Assembly (NCBI GenBank): GCA_014652975.1
Contig: BMZV01000003.1
Location: 186,001 to 250,000, forward strand
DNA: 64,000 nucleotides
Reading direction: 5' to 3'
Source: Kocuria marina
GTDB lineage: Bacteria > Actinomycetota > Actinomycetes > Actinomycetales > Micrococcaceae
Shown: one piece after another, positions 34,834 through 43,975 of the stretch
Layout: every line of letters starts with the position of its first letter
Position numbering within the stretch: the stretch's first letter is position 1
Position numbers and translations under genes: made by a program
Notes under the pieces: model-generated
What the model saw: the letters and a program-made list of their open reading frames with translations, nothing else
What the model was told of the DNA's origin: nothing
Databases searched by the model: none

Positions 34834-36123
34834 TCACCAGTTTCCGTGCCAGTCCTCGTCCGAGTAGTGCTCGAACGGGATGTTCCAGTCCCCGTAGCCA
34901 TCGTCGGGATCGGCCTGGGGGTAGTCAGTGTTGACCACCTCCACCATGTCACCCGGGCGGAAGGTCTCAAAAATGTAGGCCGCACCCTCCGGCGGCATCC
35001 CCACGCACCCGTGGGACACGTTGGCCACGCCCAGCACGGGCATCGCGGACGGCAGCGCCTGGTGGATGAACTCGCCGCTCCACGTCAGCCGGGACACGTT
35101 GGACGCCTCGAACGGCGGGTAGTAGTGGGGGTCGCCGGGCTTGAGGTTCAGCGACGACGCCTTGAACTCGTAGGAGGCCGCTTGCTCGATGATGACCTTC
35201 TTGCCCGTGGTGGACGGCCAGTCCGGGTTGCCCAGGGTCACGGGCCAGCGACCGGTCTCCTTGCCGTTCACGTAGGCCACGAGGGTCTTGGTGTTGTTGT
35301 CCACGAACGCGCGCTGCTCGGGTCCCGTGCGGAAGGACACGGTCTTGTTGCCGTTGCCGATCATGCCGTTGCCCAGGTCCTTGCCCAGGATGTTCGCGGT
35401 GACCTTCACCTGGGCGTTCGGGTCCCACGGTTGCTCGGGGCGGAAGCGCAGTTTGCGGTCCGAGTACCACCGGAACGCGCCGTTGCGGTGCGCCCCGTCC
35501 ACGGTCACGGCCTTCTCGACCTCGTCCTTGTTCATGACGGGCTCGGAGAAGTTGAACTCCACGACCTGCCACACGCCGTAGGTCTGCCCGTCCTTGACGT
35601 TGAGGGCCACGTCCGCCTCGTGGGCGGCGTCCACCGTGCTGAACACGGACTGCCCCGTGCTGTCCCGGTCCCCGGAGCGCGCGGTGTAGTCCACCGTGTA
35701 GGTCTCGTCGAACGCAAGGGGCGCCTTCGAGCGCCACTCGTGGCCGTCCTGCGCGAGTTCGCCCTCGACCCGCTCCCCCGAGCCCGCGGCGCTCACGGTC
35801 ACGTCCGTGAGTTCCCCGCCGTCCGCTGTGACGACCACGGGGTCCACGGGGTTGACCATGCTCGTGTCGGCGGCCGGGCTCACCTCGACCCGCACGGTCC
35901 CGAAACTCTTCGTGGGCGCGGGGCTCGATGGAGCGGCGTCGGCGGACGACGGCGCTGCCGGGGTGGCGTCGTTCCCCCCGGCGCACGCGCTCAGGCCCAG
36001 GAGCCCTGCGAGAGCGAGGCACGCGATGCCCGGACGACGACGCCGCGCGCTCGCCCCGGCGGGACGCGCGGGCTCGCGCGGTGTCCCGGGCAGCGGATCG
36101 CGGTGGTGGGAAGGGAGTCTCAT
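34834..36123 (-). CDS. L,D-transpeptidase lipoprotein
   Basis: A 429-residue lipoprotein. Twin-arginine-like basic residues, a hydrophobic stretch and the lipobox LSACAGG place Cys lipidation near residue 48. Two Ig-like beta domains (about 70-270) resemble those of mycobacterial LdtMt2: VDGAHRNGAFRWYSDRKLRF and VEFNFSEPVMNKDEVEKAV. The YkuD catalytic domain spans about 270-400, ending in NVSHGCVGM with the active Cys at 373 and the expected upstream His. It forms 3-3 cross-links in peptidoglycan. ATG at 36123 has GAGG five bases upstream; a GTG six bases earlier overlaps that site. The C-terminal tail is acidic and aromatic, as in LdtMt2. Confidence 0.93.
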   Translation of the reverse strand: MRLPSHHRDPLPGTPREPARPAGASARRRRPGIACLALAGLLGLSACAGGNDATPAAPSSADAAPSSPAPTKSFGTVRVEVSPAADTSMVNPVDPVVVTADGGELTDVTVSAAGSGERVEGELAQDGHEWRSKAPLAFDETYTVDYTARSGDRDSTGQSVFSTVDAAHEADVALNVKDGQTYGVWQVVEFNFSEPVMNKDEVEKAVTVDGAHRNGAFRWYSDRKLRFRPEQPWDPNAQVKVTANILGKDLGNGMIGNGNKTVSFRTGPEQRAFVDNNTKTLVAYVNGKETGRWPVTLGNPDWPSTTGKKVIIEQAASYEFKASSLNLKPGDPHYYPPFEASNVSRLTWSGEFIHQALPSAMPVLGVANVSHGCVGMPPEGAAYIFETFRPGDMVEVVNTDYPQADPDDGYGDWNIPFEHYSDEDWHGNW

Positions 36124-36199
36124 GGGCACCTCACATCGGGGGGAGAACGGCGGCCGTGGGAATCACGGTCTCGCAGCCCACCCGGACGGGGCAACCGGG

Positions 36200-36859
36200 T
36201 TACGGCCGCCGCCAGTGCGGGGTGCGCAGGGCTGCGGGGAGGGGGACGAAGTCCATGCGCTGCCCCACCTGCGTATTTGCGTTCGCAATCGTACGCGTCG
36301 CTACAGAATAGCCGGTATTCACCCCGGAACGGCCCATGGGAACATGACGCGCCGGGCGCACGCCATTGGCGCCCGCGGAGCCCTCGGAACGGGGCATTTC
36401 GGCGGAACCGGAATCGCCCGCGGGGCCGGAGGAATCGGCGTCGGCCCGGGATTCGTCATCGCGGCCCTGGTAGGAGACGTCGCGCAACACGGGACCCCGT
36501 GACAGGGACGGGCCCGAGGGTCGCGCAGCCCCGGGCGGTCGCACGGCGCCCAGGAACGTACCGCGCGCCGTGCGGTGGGGTGCGGGATCCTCGTCCGGTC
36601 GGACGGCTTCCACCACAGCGTCGAGGTCGTCGTGGCTCCAGCCGTCCGGTGACTCCAGGCGCACCACGCGCCAGCCCTTGGGTGCCGTCAATGAGTCCGC
36701 GTGCACGGGGCACAGGTCGTACGCGTGCGGTTCCCTCCGCGCGGACAGGGCACCGATCACCGCGGTGGAATCGGAATAGACATAGGTCAGAGTGCACACC
36801 GCGTCACGGTTGCACATCTGCTTGGAGCACGTGCGCCGCGGAGTCTCGGGAGCAGCCAC
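36200..36859 (-). CDS. DUF3499 family protein
   Basis: A 219-residue protein. The conserved DUF3499 core is residues 1-75: RRTCSKQMCNRDAVCTLTYVY and ALSARREPHAYDLCPVHADSLTAPKGW, with four Cys and a His that look like a metal-binding site. The rest is a variable, charged, probably disordered tail. GTG at 36859 lies five bases after the whiB stop, so the two are translationally coupled. The whiB2-DUF3499 pairing is conserved in Actinobacteria (Rv3260c/Rv3258c), though the metallopeptidase gene usually beside them is absent here. Confidence 0.82.
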   Translation of the reverse strand: MAAPETPRRTCSKQMCNRDAVCTLTYVYSDSTAVIGALSARREPHAYDLCPVHADSLTAPKGWRVVRLESPDGWSHDDLDAVVEAVRPDEDPAPHRTARGTFLGAVRPPGAARPSGPSLSRGPVLRDVSYQGRDDESRADADSSGPAGDSGSAEMPRSEGSAGANGVRPARHVPMGRSGVNTGYSVATRTIANANTQVGQRMDFVPLPAALRTPHWRRP

Positions 36860-36864
36860 GGGGT

Positions 36865-37434
36865 TCAGCGTCCCCGGCGACGCAGCCTGCGCCGCTCGCG
36901 CTCGGACAGGCCGCCCCAGATCCCGAACTTCTCGTCGTTGGCCATGGCGTAGTCCAGGCACTTGCCGCTCACGGGGCACGCCTCGCACACGCGTTTGGCG
37001 TCCCGGGTGGACCCGCCCTTCTCGGGGAAGAAGGCCTCGGGATCGGTCTGGGCGCACAGGGCGTCGGTCTGCCACGCGAGCTCGCCCTCGGCGTCACCCT
37101 CGCTCACGGAGTACAGCCCGGCCACGGCCTGCCACACGGAGGCGTCCACGCTCTGGACGTCGTGGACCTCGGTGGTGCTCAGGTCTTGGGGGGTGCTCAC
37201 GGGGGGTTGCGGTTCACGCGGCTTCTTGCGGTCGGAACGCAGGAGCACGTCCCCGGCGACCTCGGGGTGTGCGGCCAGGAAGGCCGTGGCGAGATCGTCC
37301 AGTGTGGTCACACCCGAGTCCCCCCGGGCTTGATCCACGGGATCCACGAACCAGTCCACGGGAGCTGCACCCCCGGTCGACCCGGGTTCGTAGTCCTCCC
37401 GAGCATCGATCTGGCGGCGTGCGGCCTCTCCCAT
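36865..37434 (-). CDS. whiB2: WhiB-family [4Fe-4S] regulator, WhiB2/WhmD-like
   Basis: A 189-residue WhiB protein; WhiB2/WhmD is linked to septation in actinobacteria. The four cluster ligands are C127, C150, C153 and C159 (ALCAQTDPEAFFPEKGG, RVCEACPVSGKCLDYA), followed by the FGIWGG turn at 170-175 and a basic tail RERRRLRRRGR. The first 100 residues are an unusual extension. It is real rather than a mis-called start because a near-perfect GGAAGGAG site lies before the ATG at 37434, and the promoter region is upstream of that. Coupled downstream to DUF3499, the WhiB2 context. Confidence 0.9.
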   Translation of the reverse strand: MGEAARRQIDAREDYEPGSTGGAAPVDWFVDPVDQARGDSGVTTLDDLATAFLAAHPEVAGDVLLRSDRKKPREPQPPVSTPQDLSTTEVHDVQSVDASVWQAVAGLYSVSEGDAEGELAWQTDALCAQTDPEAFFPEKGGSTRDAKRVCEACPVSGKCLDYAMANDEKFGIWGGLSERERRRLRRRGR

Positions 37435-37555
37435 GTCACTCCTTCCGTCCCACGCGTTCGCTGTTCAAATGTCCTCAACCAGCCCGGTTGTCCCGACCGA
37501 AAACGAGTCCGCCACGTAGGGGCGTACACCGTCGATATCCCGGTGGATCCCCTAA

Positions 37556-37569
37556 TTACACGCGTGTAA
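37556..37569. promoter_or_regulatory. Perfect 14-bp palindrome TTACACGCGTGTAA
   Basis: A perfect dyad in the 233-bp divergent region between whiB and the TIGR03089 gene, 99 bp upstream of the latter. It lies in the most AT-rich part of that gap. It has the size and symmetry of an operator; the cognate regulator is unknown. Confidence 0.5.
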
Positions 37570-37667
37570 GTCCTACTGAGTCAAGCCGAGTATCCTGGGC
37601 TTCCCGGGTCCACCGGCGCGCCGTCCGGGAACCCGTGGTTCCGTCACATACCCTAAGGAGTTTCCTC

Positions 37668-38372
37668 GTGGGACGCACACCCACAGACCTGACCCAGGCC
37701 CTGCAGACCGTGGCCGAGCGCCCCACCCCCGCTCTGATCTGGCGCGACGGCGCCGAACGGGTCGAGCTGTCCGGGCGGGTCCTCGTGAACTGGGTCGAGA
37801 AGGCCGCCGGGCTGCTCGTGGACGAGCTCGACGTCGGCGCCTCCGACGTCCTCACGATTTCCCCCGTGCCGCACTGGCGACTCGCGGTGCTCACGTTCGC
37901 GGCGTTACGCGCGGGTGCGCGCGTGGACTTCACGCGTCATCCCGAACCGGATTCGGTGGTCCATGCGTACCCGGAGTCTCACCCTGACGACGACGCCGCG
38001 GCCCAGACCCTGCTGGTGGTCGCCGAACCCGCACTGGCCTTCGAGTGCTCGGGGCCCCTGCCCCAGGGCGCGGTGGACTTCTGCGACGAGGTCCGGGCCC
38101 AACCGGACATGTACGGGGGTCTCGAGAACCCGGAACCCGACAGCGTGGCCCTGCCGTCCGGGGTGACCCACGCGGAGGTACTGCCGCGAGCGTTGGAGCT
38201 CGCCGGAACCGACGAGGGCACCGTGTACCTGCCGCTCACCGAGGGTTGGGGCGAGAACGCGGCCCTGCGGACCCTGGGGATCATCACGGCCGGTGGGGCG
38301 GTGTTGCTGACCGCGCGTCCCGAGGACGCCACGGCCGCTGTCCTGGACCAGGAGCGCGCAACCCGCGGTTGA
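37668..38372 (+). CDS. TIGR03089 family protein (truncated AMP-ligase-like)
   Basis: A 234-residue protein matching the actinobacterial TIGR03089 family, which resembles the N-terminal part of AMP-forming acyl-CoA ligases but lacks the catalytic C-terminal region. Visible stretches are LIWRDGAERVELSGRVLVNWVEKAAGLLVDEL (in two parts), PHWRLAVLTFAALRAGA and TVYLPLTEGWGENAALRTLGIITAGGAVLL. The ATP-binding STGT-type loop is missing, so no ligase activity is expected. GTG at 37668 follows AAGGAG by seven bases, overriding the long open frame upstream. Function unknown. Confidence 0.82.
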   Translation: MGRTPTDLTQALQTVAERPTPALIWRDGAERVELSGRVLVNWVEKAAGLLVDELDVGASDVLTISPVPHWRLAVLTFAALRAGARVDFTRHPEPDSVVHAYPESHPDDDAAAQTLLVVAEPALAFECSGPLPQGAVDFCDEVRAQPDMYGGLENPEPDSVALPSGVTHAEVLPRALELAGTDEGTVYLPLTEGWGENAALRTLGIITAGGAVLLTARPEDATAAVLDQERATRG

Positions 38373-38386
38373 CACCGAAACACGGT

Positions 38387-38449
38387 GGCGCCTGCACCGG
38401 GCCGCGCGACCGGCGGTGGTCCGGCCGGCGTTTGTCTGGTGCAGGCGCC
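38387..38449. terminator. Compound hairpin (TIGR03089 / gtrA)
   Basis: Perfect 12-bp outer arms (38387-38398 and 38438-38449) enclose a GC-rich centre that can form its own stem. It lies between the two convergent genes. Confidence 0.6.
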
Positions 38450-38470
38450 CTGTTCGACGGTCCTCGCGGA

Positions 38471-39103
38471 TCAGGACGCGCGGCGCACGTCCTGCTCGGG
38501 AAGGGTGTTCGCCACCGTGTCCTCGGGCCGCGGCGCCGGGTTCCCGTGGTGGGATGCCGGGTCGTCGTGTCGGGGCGTCTTGTCCTCGCGCTGCGGGATC
38601 ACGGGGATCTGCCCGGTGATGAACGCGAGTTCCTGGTCCGGGCTGCTCGCGAAGTCCGGGTCCTGGTCCAGCTTGGTGCTGAACACCCAGAAGCGGTAGG
38701 CGAAGTAGCGGAAGATCGTGCCCAAGATGGTACCGATGATCGTGCCGGAGATGAAGGACGCGGTCGCGGAGGTCAGGCCCAGGACGTAGTAGCTGACCCC
38801 GAGGCACCCGAGTTCGATCCCCATGCCGATGCCGTTGGCCACCAGGAACTGCACGAGTTCCTTGCGTTTGTCCTCTTGGCGCTTGTCCCGGAAGGTCCAC
38901 AACCGGTTGGCGACCCACGAGAAGATGATGGCCACGACCGTGGCGACCACTTTGGCCTTGATGTGGCTTTCCGCGAAGTACTGCGTGTGCATGAGTACCC
39001 AGACCAGGCCCGCGTTGATGGCGAACGCAGCCGCACCCACAACCCCGAACTTCGCGAGTTCTTTGACGAACAGATTCCACAGCGCGTGTGCGCGATCAAA
39101 CAT
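38471..39103 (-). CDS. GtrA family membrane protein
   Basis: A 210-residue protein with four membrane helices (FGVVGAAAFAINAGLVWVLM, IKAKVVATVVAIIFSWVANRLWTF, FLVANGIGMGIELGCLGVSYYVLG, IISGT-type FISGTIIGTILGTIFRYFAYRFWVF). It shows the GtrA pattern with the conserved NRLWTFRDKR and YRFWVF turns. GtrA proteins are thought to move polyprenyl-linked sugars or support polysaccharide assembly. A charged C-terminal tail of about 60 residues is cytosolic. ATG at 39103 is the best start by homology, but no clear ribosome site is present; an earlier ATG at 39199 is possible. Divergent from purK. Confidence 0.85.
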   Translation of the reverse strand: MFDRAHALWNLFVKELAKFGVVGAAAFAINAGLVWVLMHTQYFAESHIKAKVVATVVAIIFSWVANRLWTFRDKRQEDKRKELVQFLVANGIGMGIELGCLGVSYYVLGLTSATASFISGTIIGTILGTIFRYFAYRFWVFSTKLDQDPDFASSPDQELAFITGQIPVIPQREDKTPRHDDPASHHGNPAPRPEDTVANTLPEQDVRRAS

Positions 39104-39281
39104 TTTGTTCAAGATTCGATCCCAATCTGACGCTCGGGGAAGAGGGATGGGTGGCCGCACCGGCGTGGCCCGCCGCCGACCCGTGACCCGCCACGACACG
39201 GATGATGTGGCCTCCGCAGGAAGATTGAGTGCATCGTACTCCGAAATGGCTGAACGTCCGCTGTGGCGCTAGCCTGAAACC

Positions 39282-41072
39282 GTGAATTCTCCCATTACCG
39301 GTCCTGTCATTGGTGTGGTGGGCGGCGGGCAGTTGGCCCGCATGATGGCCCCCGCCGCCGTCGCTCTCGGCGTGGAACTGCGCGTGTTGGCCGAGGGCCC
39401 GGAGGTCAGTGCCGTGGCCGCGGTGCGCACGGCACCCACAGGTGACTACACGGATCTCGAGACCCTGCAGCGTTTCGCCGCGGACGTGGATGTGCTCACG
39501 TTCGACCACGAACACGTTCCCACCGAGCATCTGCGCGCGCTCGAGTCGCAGGGTGTGGCGGTGCGTCCGGGGCCGTCCGCCCTGGTGCATGCGCAGGACA
39601 AGCTCGTGATGCGCCGCGCCGTCGCCGAGCTGGGCCTGCCCAATCCGCAGTGGCAGGAAGTCTACTCCCCGCAGGAACTCGTGGCGTTCGGCGAGCGCGT
39701 GGGTTGGCCCGTGATCCTCAAAACCCCGCGGGGCGGGTATGACGGCAAGGGCGTCCTCAAGGTCGACGGCCCGCAGGACGCCGGCACCGGCACCGCCGCC
39801 GAGTGGTTCGAACGCGCCACCGGCCAGGACGACGGCGCCGGGTTGCTCGCCGAGGAAGCGGTCGCGTTCTCGCGGGAACTGTCCGCGATGGTCGCGCGCC
39901 GGCCCTCGGGGCAGACCGTGGCGTGGCCCGTGGTGGAGTCCATCCAGGTGGCCGGGGTGTGCGACGAGGTCATCGCCCCCGCCCCCGGCCTGGATCCCCA
40001 GGTGGCCCGCGCGGCACAGGACGCCGCGGTCCGGTTGGCCGAGGAACTGGGCGTGACCGGAGTGATGGCCGTGGAGCTGTTCGAGACCCCCGGGACGGAC
40101 GCGGGTTTCGCGGTCAACGAGCTCGCCATGCGCCCCCACAACTCGGGCCACTGGAGCATGGACGGATCCGTCACGGGACAGTTCGAGCAGCACCTGCGCG
40201 CCGTGCTGGACTGGCCCCTGGGCGCCACGGACGTCGTGGCCGGGGCGGCCGTGATGAAGAACTACCTGGGCGGGGACAACCAGGACCTCTTCGCCGCGTA
40301 TCCGCAGGCACTGAGCGCGGAACCCCGCGCCAAGATCCACAACTACGGCAAGTCCGTGCGCCCGGGGCGCAAGATCGGTCACGTCAACGTGGTGGGCGGC
40401 GCCCACGAGGTGCAGCGGCTGCGGGAGATCGCGACCCACGCGGCGAGCATCCTGCGCGACGGCGAGGACCGCGGGGTGCGACCCACCGACGTGAGCGATG
40501 CTCCCGAGCGGCAACCGTGGGGTGCGGTCCCGTCCGGTCAGGACGAGGCCCCGCGCGTGGGTCTCGTGATGGGCTCGGACTCGGACTGGGCCACCATGCG
40601 GGCCGCGGCCGAGGCCCTCGAGGAACTCGGGGTCCCGTACGAGGCGGACGTGGTTTCCGCGCACCGGATGCCCACCGAGATGCTCGAGTACGGCCGTACC
40701 GCCCACGAGCGTGGCCTGCGGGTCATCATCGCCGGGGCCGGCGGTGCCGCCCACCTGCCGGGCATGCTCGCGTCCGTCACGCCGCTGCCCGTGATCGGGG
40801 TGCCCGTGGCGTTGAAGACCCTGGACGGCATGGATTCCCTGCTGTCCATCGTGCAGATGCCCGCGGGGGTTCCCGTGGCCACGGTGTCGATCAACGGCGC
40901 CCGCAACGCCGGTCTGCTCGCCGCCCGGGTGCTGGGATCGGCGTCGGACGCGTCCGGGCAGGACCTGCGGGAACGACTGCGGGACTTCGCACAGGAGCTC
41001 TCGGAAGCGGCGCACCGGAAGGGCTCCGTGCTGCGTGACGCCGTGAGCCGCGGAACCGCCTCCCAGGACTGA
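39282..41072 (+). CDS. purK-purE: Fused N5-carboxyaminoimidazole ribonucleotide synthase-mutase (PurK-PurE)
   Basis: A 596-residue fusion for step six of purine synthesis. PurK occupies about 1-395: [45 protein letters not shown], and [16 protein letters not shown] (ATP-grasp). A linker of about 30 residues ([16 protein letters not shown]) leads to PurE at 425-596: [39 protein letters not shown] and GIPV-type [20 protein letters not shown]. All active-site motifs of both enzymes are present. GTG at 39282 follows TAGCCT by six bases (leaderless). Bacteria usually keep two genes; here the frame is continuous. A short hairpin follows. Confidence 0.95.
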   Translation: MNSPITGPVIGVVGGGQLARMMAPAAVALGVELRVLAEGPEVSAVAAVRTAPTGDYTDLETLQRFAADVDVLTFDHEHVPTEHLRALESQGVAVRPGPSALVHAQDKLVMRRAVAELGLPNPQWQEVYSPQELVAFGERVGWPVILKTPRGGYDGKGVLKVDGPQDAGTGTAAEWFERATGQDDGAGLLAEEAVAFSRELSAMVARRPSGQTVAWPVVESIQVAGVCDEVIAPAPGLDPQVARAAQDAAVRLAEELGVTGVMAVELFETPGTDAGFAVNELAMRPHNSGHWSMDGSVTGQFEQHLRAVLDWPLGATDVVAGAAVMKNYLGGDNQDLFAAYPQALSAEPRAKIHNYGKSVRPGRKIGHVNVVGGAHEVQRLREIATHAASILRDGEDRGVRPTDVSDAPERQPWGAVPSGQDEAPRVGLVMGSDSDWATMRAAAEALEELGVPYEADVVSAHRMPTEMLEYGRTAHERGLRVIIAGAGGAAHLPGMLASVTPLPVIGVPVALKTLDGMDSLLSIVQMPAGVPVATVSINGARNAGLLAARVLGSASDASGQDLRERLRDFAQELSEAAHRKGSVLRDAVSRGTASQD

Positions 41073-41184
41073 GCGCCACCCCCTTCGGGGTGCATTGTCG
41101 GCCCGGACCCAGGCGGACAAGGCACAATGATCGGGTCGGGATCCGTTCTCCTCTGATGGATCCCGGCCCGGCGGGCCCGCACCC

Positions 41185-42942
41185 ATGGCCCGTCGCAACA
41201 CCGACTTCCCCTTCAGCACGGAGTTGCACGTGAACGGATCCAGCGACCGGCCCGACGACGCCGCCCCCCATCCCACGGCCACCAAGGCCTACGAGAGCGT
41301 GGCGTCGGGCTCCCACACCGCATCGGACGAGCCGCCCGCGGGCGCCACCGCCGAGCGTCACCCGGGCGACGGGCCGCGACGATCGCGTTCCCGCGTGGGG
41401 GATCCCCTCAGGAGTCCCCGGTTCGCTGCACCCGCCACCCGCACCAAGCGGGCCTGGTGGCTGCTGGGTACCACGCTGCTCGTGCCCGGTTCCGCGCAAC
41501 TCGTGGCGGGCCGACGCGGCCTGGGGCGGATCGCCGTGCGCGTGACCGCCGTGGTGTGGGCGCTCGTGCTCGCCGCCCTGTTGTTGTGGGTCGTGTGGCG
41601 CAGCGCGCTGATCTGGTTGCTGACCAACACCGTGACCTCCGCGGTGCTCATGTACGGCCTCGTGGCGCTCGCGATCGGGTGGGTGCTGTTGTGGTTCGAC
41701 ACGCTGCGCCTGATCAGACCCGGGCTGCTCGGGGACGGGACGCGCCGGGCCGTGGTGCTCGTGACCGTGCTCGCGATGCTCGTGACCGGAGGGGGACTCG
41801 GCTACGCGGCGCACCTGGTCTCCGTGGCCCGCAACGCGGTCTCGGACATCTTCGGCGGGGGCATGCCGTTCGCCCCGGCGGACGGGCGCTATAACATCCT
41901 GCTCATGGGCGGTGACGCCGGTGACGACCGCGAGGGCCGCCGCCCGGACTCCATGACGGTGCTCAGCATCGACGCCTCCTCGGGGCAGACGGTCACGATC
42001 TCCCTGCCCCGCAACCTGCAGAACGTCCCGTTCCCGGCGGACTCCCCCATGAACGCGGTCTACCCCGAGGGGTTCAATTGCGGGGACGAGTGCATCATGA
42101 ACGCCGTCTACACGGACGTGATGCAGAACCACAAGGACCTCTACCCGGACGTCGCCGATCCCGGGGCGCAGGCCACCAAGGAGGCCGCCGAGGGCGTCAC
42201 GGGCCTGAAGATCCAGGCGTACGCGCTGATCGACATGGACGGCTTCGCGTCCCTCGTGGACGCGCTCGGCGGGATCGACATCAACGTGGGTGGCCGCGTA
42301 CCGATCGGCGGCGGGACCAACCTGGACACGGGGCTGAAGAACCCCATCCTGGGGTGGATCGAGCCCGGGACCCAGCACATGGACGGCTACCACGCCCTGT
42401 GGTACGCCCGCTCCCGCGAGGGCGCCACGGACTACGACCGCCAGGCCCGGCAGCGTTGCGTCCAGGCCGCGATGCTCGCGCAGCTGAACCCGGTCGCGGT
42501 GGCCACCAAGTTCGACGAGCTCGCGAGCTCTGGCCAGCAGATCCTCGAGACGGACATCCCGCAGTCCTCGATCGGCTCCATGGTCACCGTGGCCACGAAG
42601 GCCAAGGACCACGAGCTGCAGGCGTACGCGGCGGGTCCTCCCTACTACGACCAGTCCTTCCCCACCTATCCGGACTACGCGCAATTCCAGTCCGACGTCT
42701 CCCGGGTCCTGGCGAACGCGAACGGCGACGACGCCCAGGCCGCCGGGGGCGCGCGCGGCGACGCAGCGGTGCCGTCCGCCGACACGCCCGGCACCGTGGG
42801 TTCCCAGGGTGCGGCGCGAACGGGCGGGGTGTCCGCGCTGGGCGGCGGTGCGGGCGTCGGGACGGCCGTGGTCGTGCCCGCCGCGCTCAAGGTACCGGTG
42901 CAGGAGCAGTTGTCGCCGAACGGGACGTGCTCGGTCCCCTGA
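41185..42942 (+). CDS. LytR-CpsA-Psr (LCP) family cell-wall glycopolymer ligase
   Basis: A 585-residue membrane enzyme of the LCP family, which attaches teichoic-acid-like or arabinogalactan-type polymers to peptidoglycan. After a charged 90-residue cytosolic region come three to four membrane helices (LVVWALVLAALLLWVVW, LMYGLVALAIGWVLLWF, VVLVTVLAMLVTGGGLGYAA). The LCP domain follows: YNILLMGGDAGDDREGRRPDSMTVLSI (in two parts), SLPRNLQNVPF, LIDMDGFASLVDALGGIDINV and HALWYARSREGATDYDRQARQR, with the conserved Arg and Asp residues. ATG at 41185 was kept because codon use is coding from there; a GTG at 41230 with an ACGGAG site is a serious alternative. Confidence 0.92.
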   Translation: MARRNTDFPFSTELHVNGSSDRPDDAAPHPTATKAYESVASGSHTASDEPPAGATAERHPGDGPRRSRSRVGDPLRSPRFAAPATRTKRAWWLLGTTLLVPGSAQLVAGRRGLGRIAVRVTAVVWALVLAALLLWVVWRSALIWLLTNTVTSAVLMYGLVALAIGWVLLWFDTLRLIRPGLLGDGTRRAVVLVTVLAMLVTGGGLGYAAHLVSVARNAVSDIFGGGMPFAPADGRYNILLMGGDAGDDREGRRPDSMTVLSIDASSGQTVTISLPRNLQNVPFPADSPMNAVYPEGFNCGDECIMNAVYTDVMQNHKDLYPDVADPGAQATKEAAEGVTGLKIQAYALIDMDGFASLVDALGGIDINVGGRVPIGGGTNLDTGLKNPILGWIEPGTQHMDGYHALWYARSREGATDYDRQARQRCVQAAMLAQLNPVAVATKFDELASSGQQILETDIPQSSIGSMVTVATKAKDHELQAYAAGPPYYDQSFPTYPDYAQFQSDVSRVLANANGDDAQAAGGARGDAAVPSADTPGTVGSQGAARTGGVSALGGGAGVGTAVVVPAALKVPVQEQLSPNGTCSVP

Positions 42943-42982
42943 CCCGGCACCCCGGGCCCGCGCACTCGGTACAGTTGAGGGC

Positions 42983-43975
42983 GTGGCGAACATCCTGCAG
43001 TCCCCCGAATGGGCACGGTTTCAGCAAAGCATCGGACACCGCGTGATCCAGGCGAATGGGCCGGGCTGGCGGTACCTCGCGACCGTCGAGGGCGGGCGCA
43101 CCGGACGGTACCTGTACTGCCCGTACGGCCCCGAAGCGGACTCCCCGCACACGTTCGACGCCGCTCTGGCGGACCTCACGGCGCAGGCCGAGGCGCACCG
43201 GTGCTGGTTCGTGCGCGTGGAGCCGATCAACGGTCACCCGGTGGACGGTCTGGAGACCCCGGAGGCATCGCTCAAGCGGCGAGGCATGAAGCTCGCGCCG
43301 CGCCAGGTGCAACCGGGACACACCCAGCTGATCGACCTGCGCAAGGACGCCAAGGACCTGCTCAAGGACATGAAGTCCACCAACCGCAATCTCTACCGCA
43401 ACATCCACAAGAAGGGCGTGAGCATCGAGCGCTCCGAGGATCCCGCGGACGTGCGGTACCTGCTGACCTTCCTGGACGCGACCGCCAAGCGGCGCAACTT
43501 CAATCGGCAGCATGACGACTACCTGCGGGCCGTCGCGGAATCGCTCATGCCCGCGGGTGCCGCGAGCCTCTACCTCGCCAAGCTGGACGGTGAGCCGATC
43601 GCGGCCTCGCTCGTGTACGACTCCGAGGACACCCGCACCTACGCGCACGCGGCCACGGACCAAACCCACCGGAAGCTCTCGGCGGGGATCCCGCTCGTGG
43701 TGACCATGATCATGGACGCCAAGGAGAAGGGGCTCACGTGGTTCGACCTCTTCGGCACCGCTCCCGAGGGCGCGGGGCCCGAACACGAGTGGTACGGCTT
43801 CACGTCCTTCAAGAAGTCCTTCGGCGGCGAGCCCGTGTCCTACCCGGGGACGTGGGACCTGCCGGTCTCCCGCGCGGGCTACACCGCCTACGGTGCGGTG
43901 CGCGCGGGCCGTGAGACCCTCGGGGCAGCCCGGCGCAAACTGCGCACCCTGCGCGAGCGTAGGGTGGGCGCATGA
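42983..43975 (+). CDS. FemAB/FemX-type peptidoglycan interpeptide-bridge peptidyltransferase
   Basis: A 330-residue FemAB-family protein, which adds amino acids to the lipid II stem peptide using aminoacyl-tRNA. GNAT-like subdomains are visible: PEWARFQQSIGHRVIQ, RYLYCPYGPEAD, STNRNLYRNIHKKGVSIERSEDP (in two parts), KRRNFNRQHDDYL, LDGEPIAASLVYD and GLTWFDLFGTAPEGAGPEHEWYGF with the typical FKKSFGGE end. GTG at 42983 follows TACAGT by seven bases. It overlaps the next gene's ATG by four bases. Placed after the LCP gene, it belongs to a cell-wall run; the amino acid added cannot be told from sequence. Confidence 0.9.
   Translation: MANILQSPEWARFQQSIGHRVIQANGPGWRYLATVEGGRTGRYLYCPYGPEADSPHTFDAALADLTAQAEAHRCWFVRVEPINGHPVDGLETPEASLKRRGMKLAPRQVQPGHTQLIDLRKDAKDLLKDMKSTNRNLYRNIHKKGVSIERSEDPADVRYLLTFLDATAKRRNFNRQHDDYLRAVAESLMPAGAASLYLAKLDGEPIAASLVYDSEDTRTYAHAATDQTHRKLSAGIPLVVTMIMDAKEKGLTWFDLFGTAPEGAGPEHEWYGFTSFKKSFGGEPVSYPGTWDLPVSRAGYTAYGAVRAGRETLGAARRKLRTLRERRVGA

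Noticed and set aside
39096-41285. 729-codon minus-strand frame opposite purK-purE
   Set aside because: Low-complexity His/Gly/Arg translation caused by GC skew opposite a real gene.
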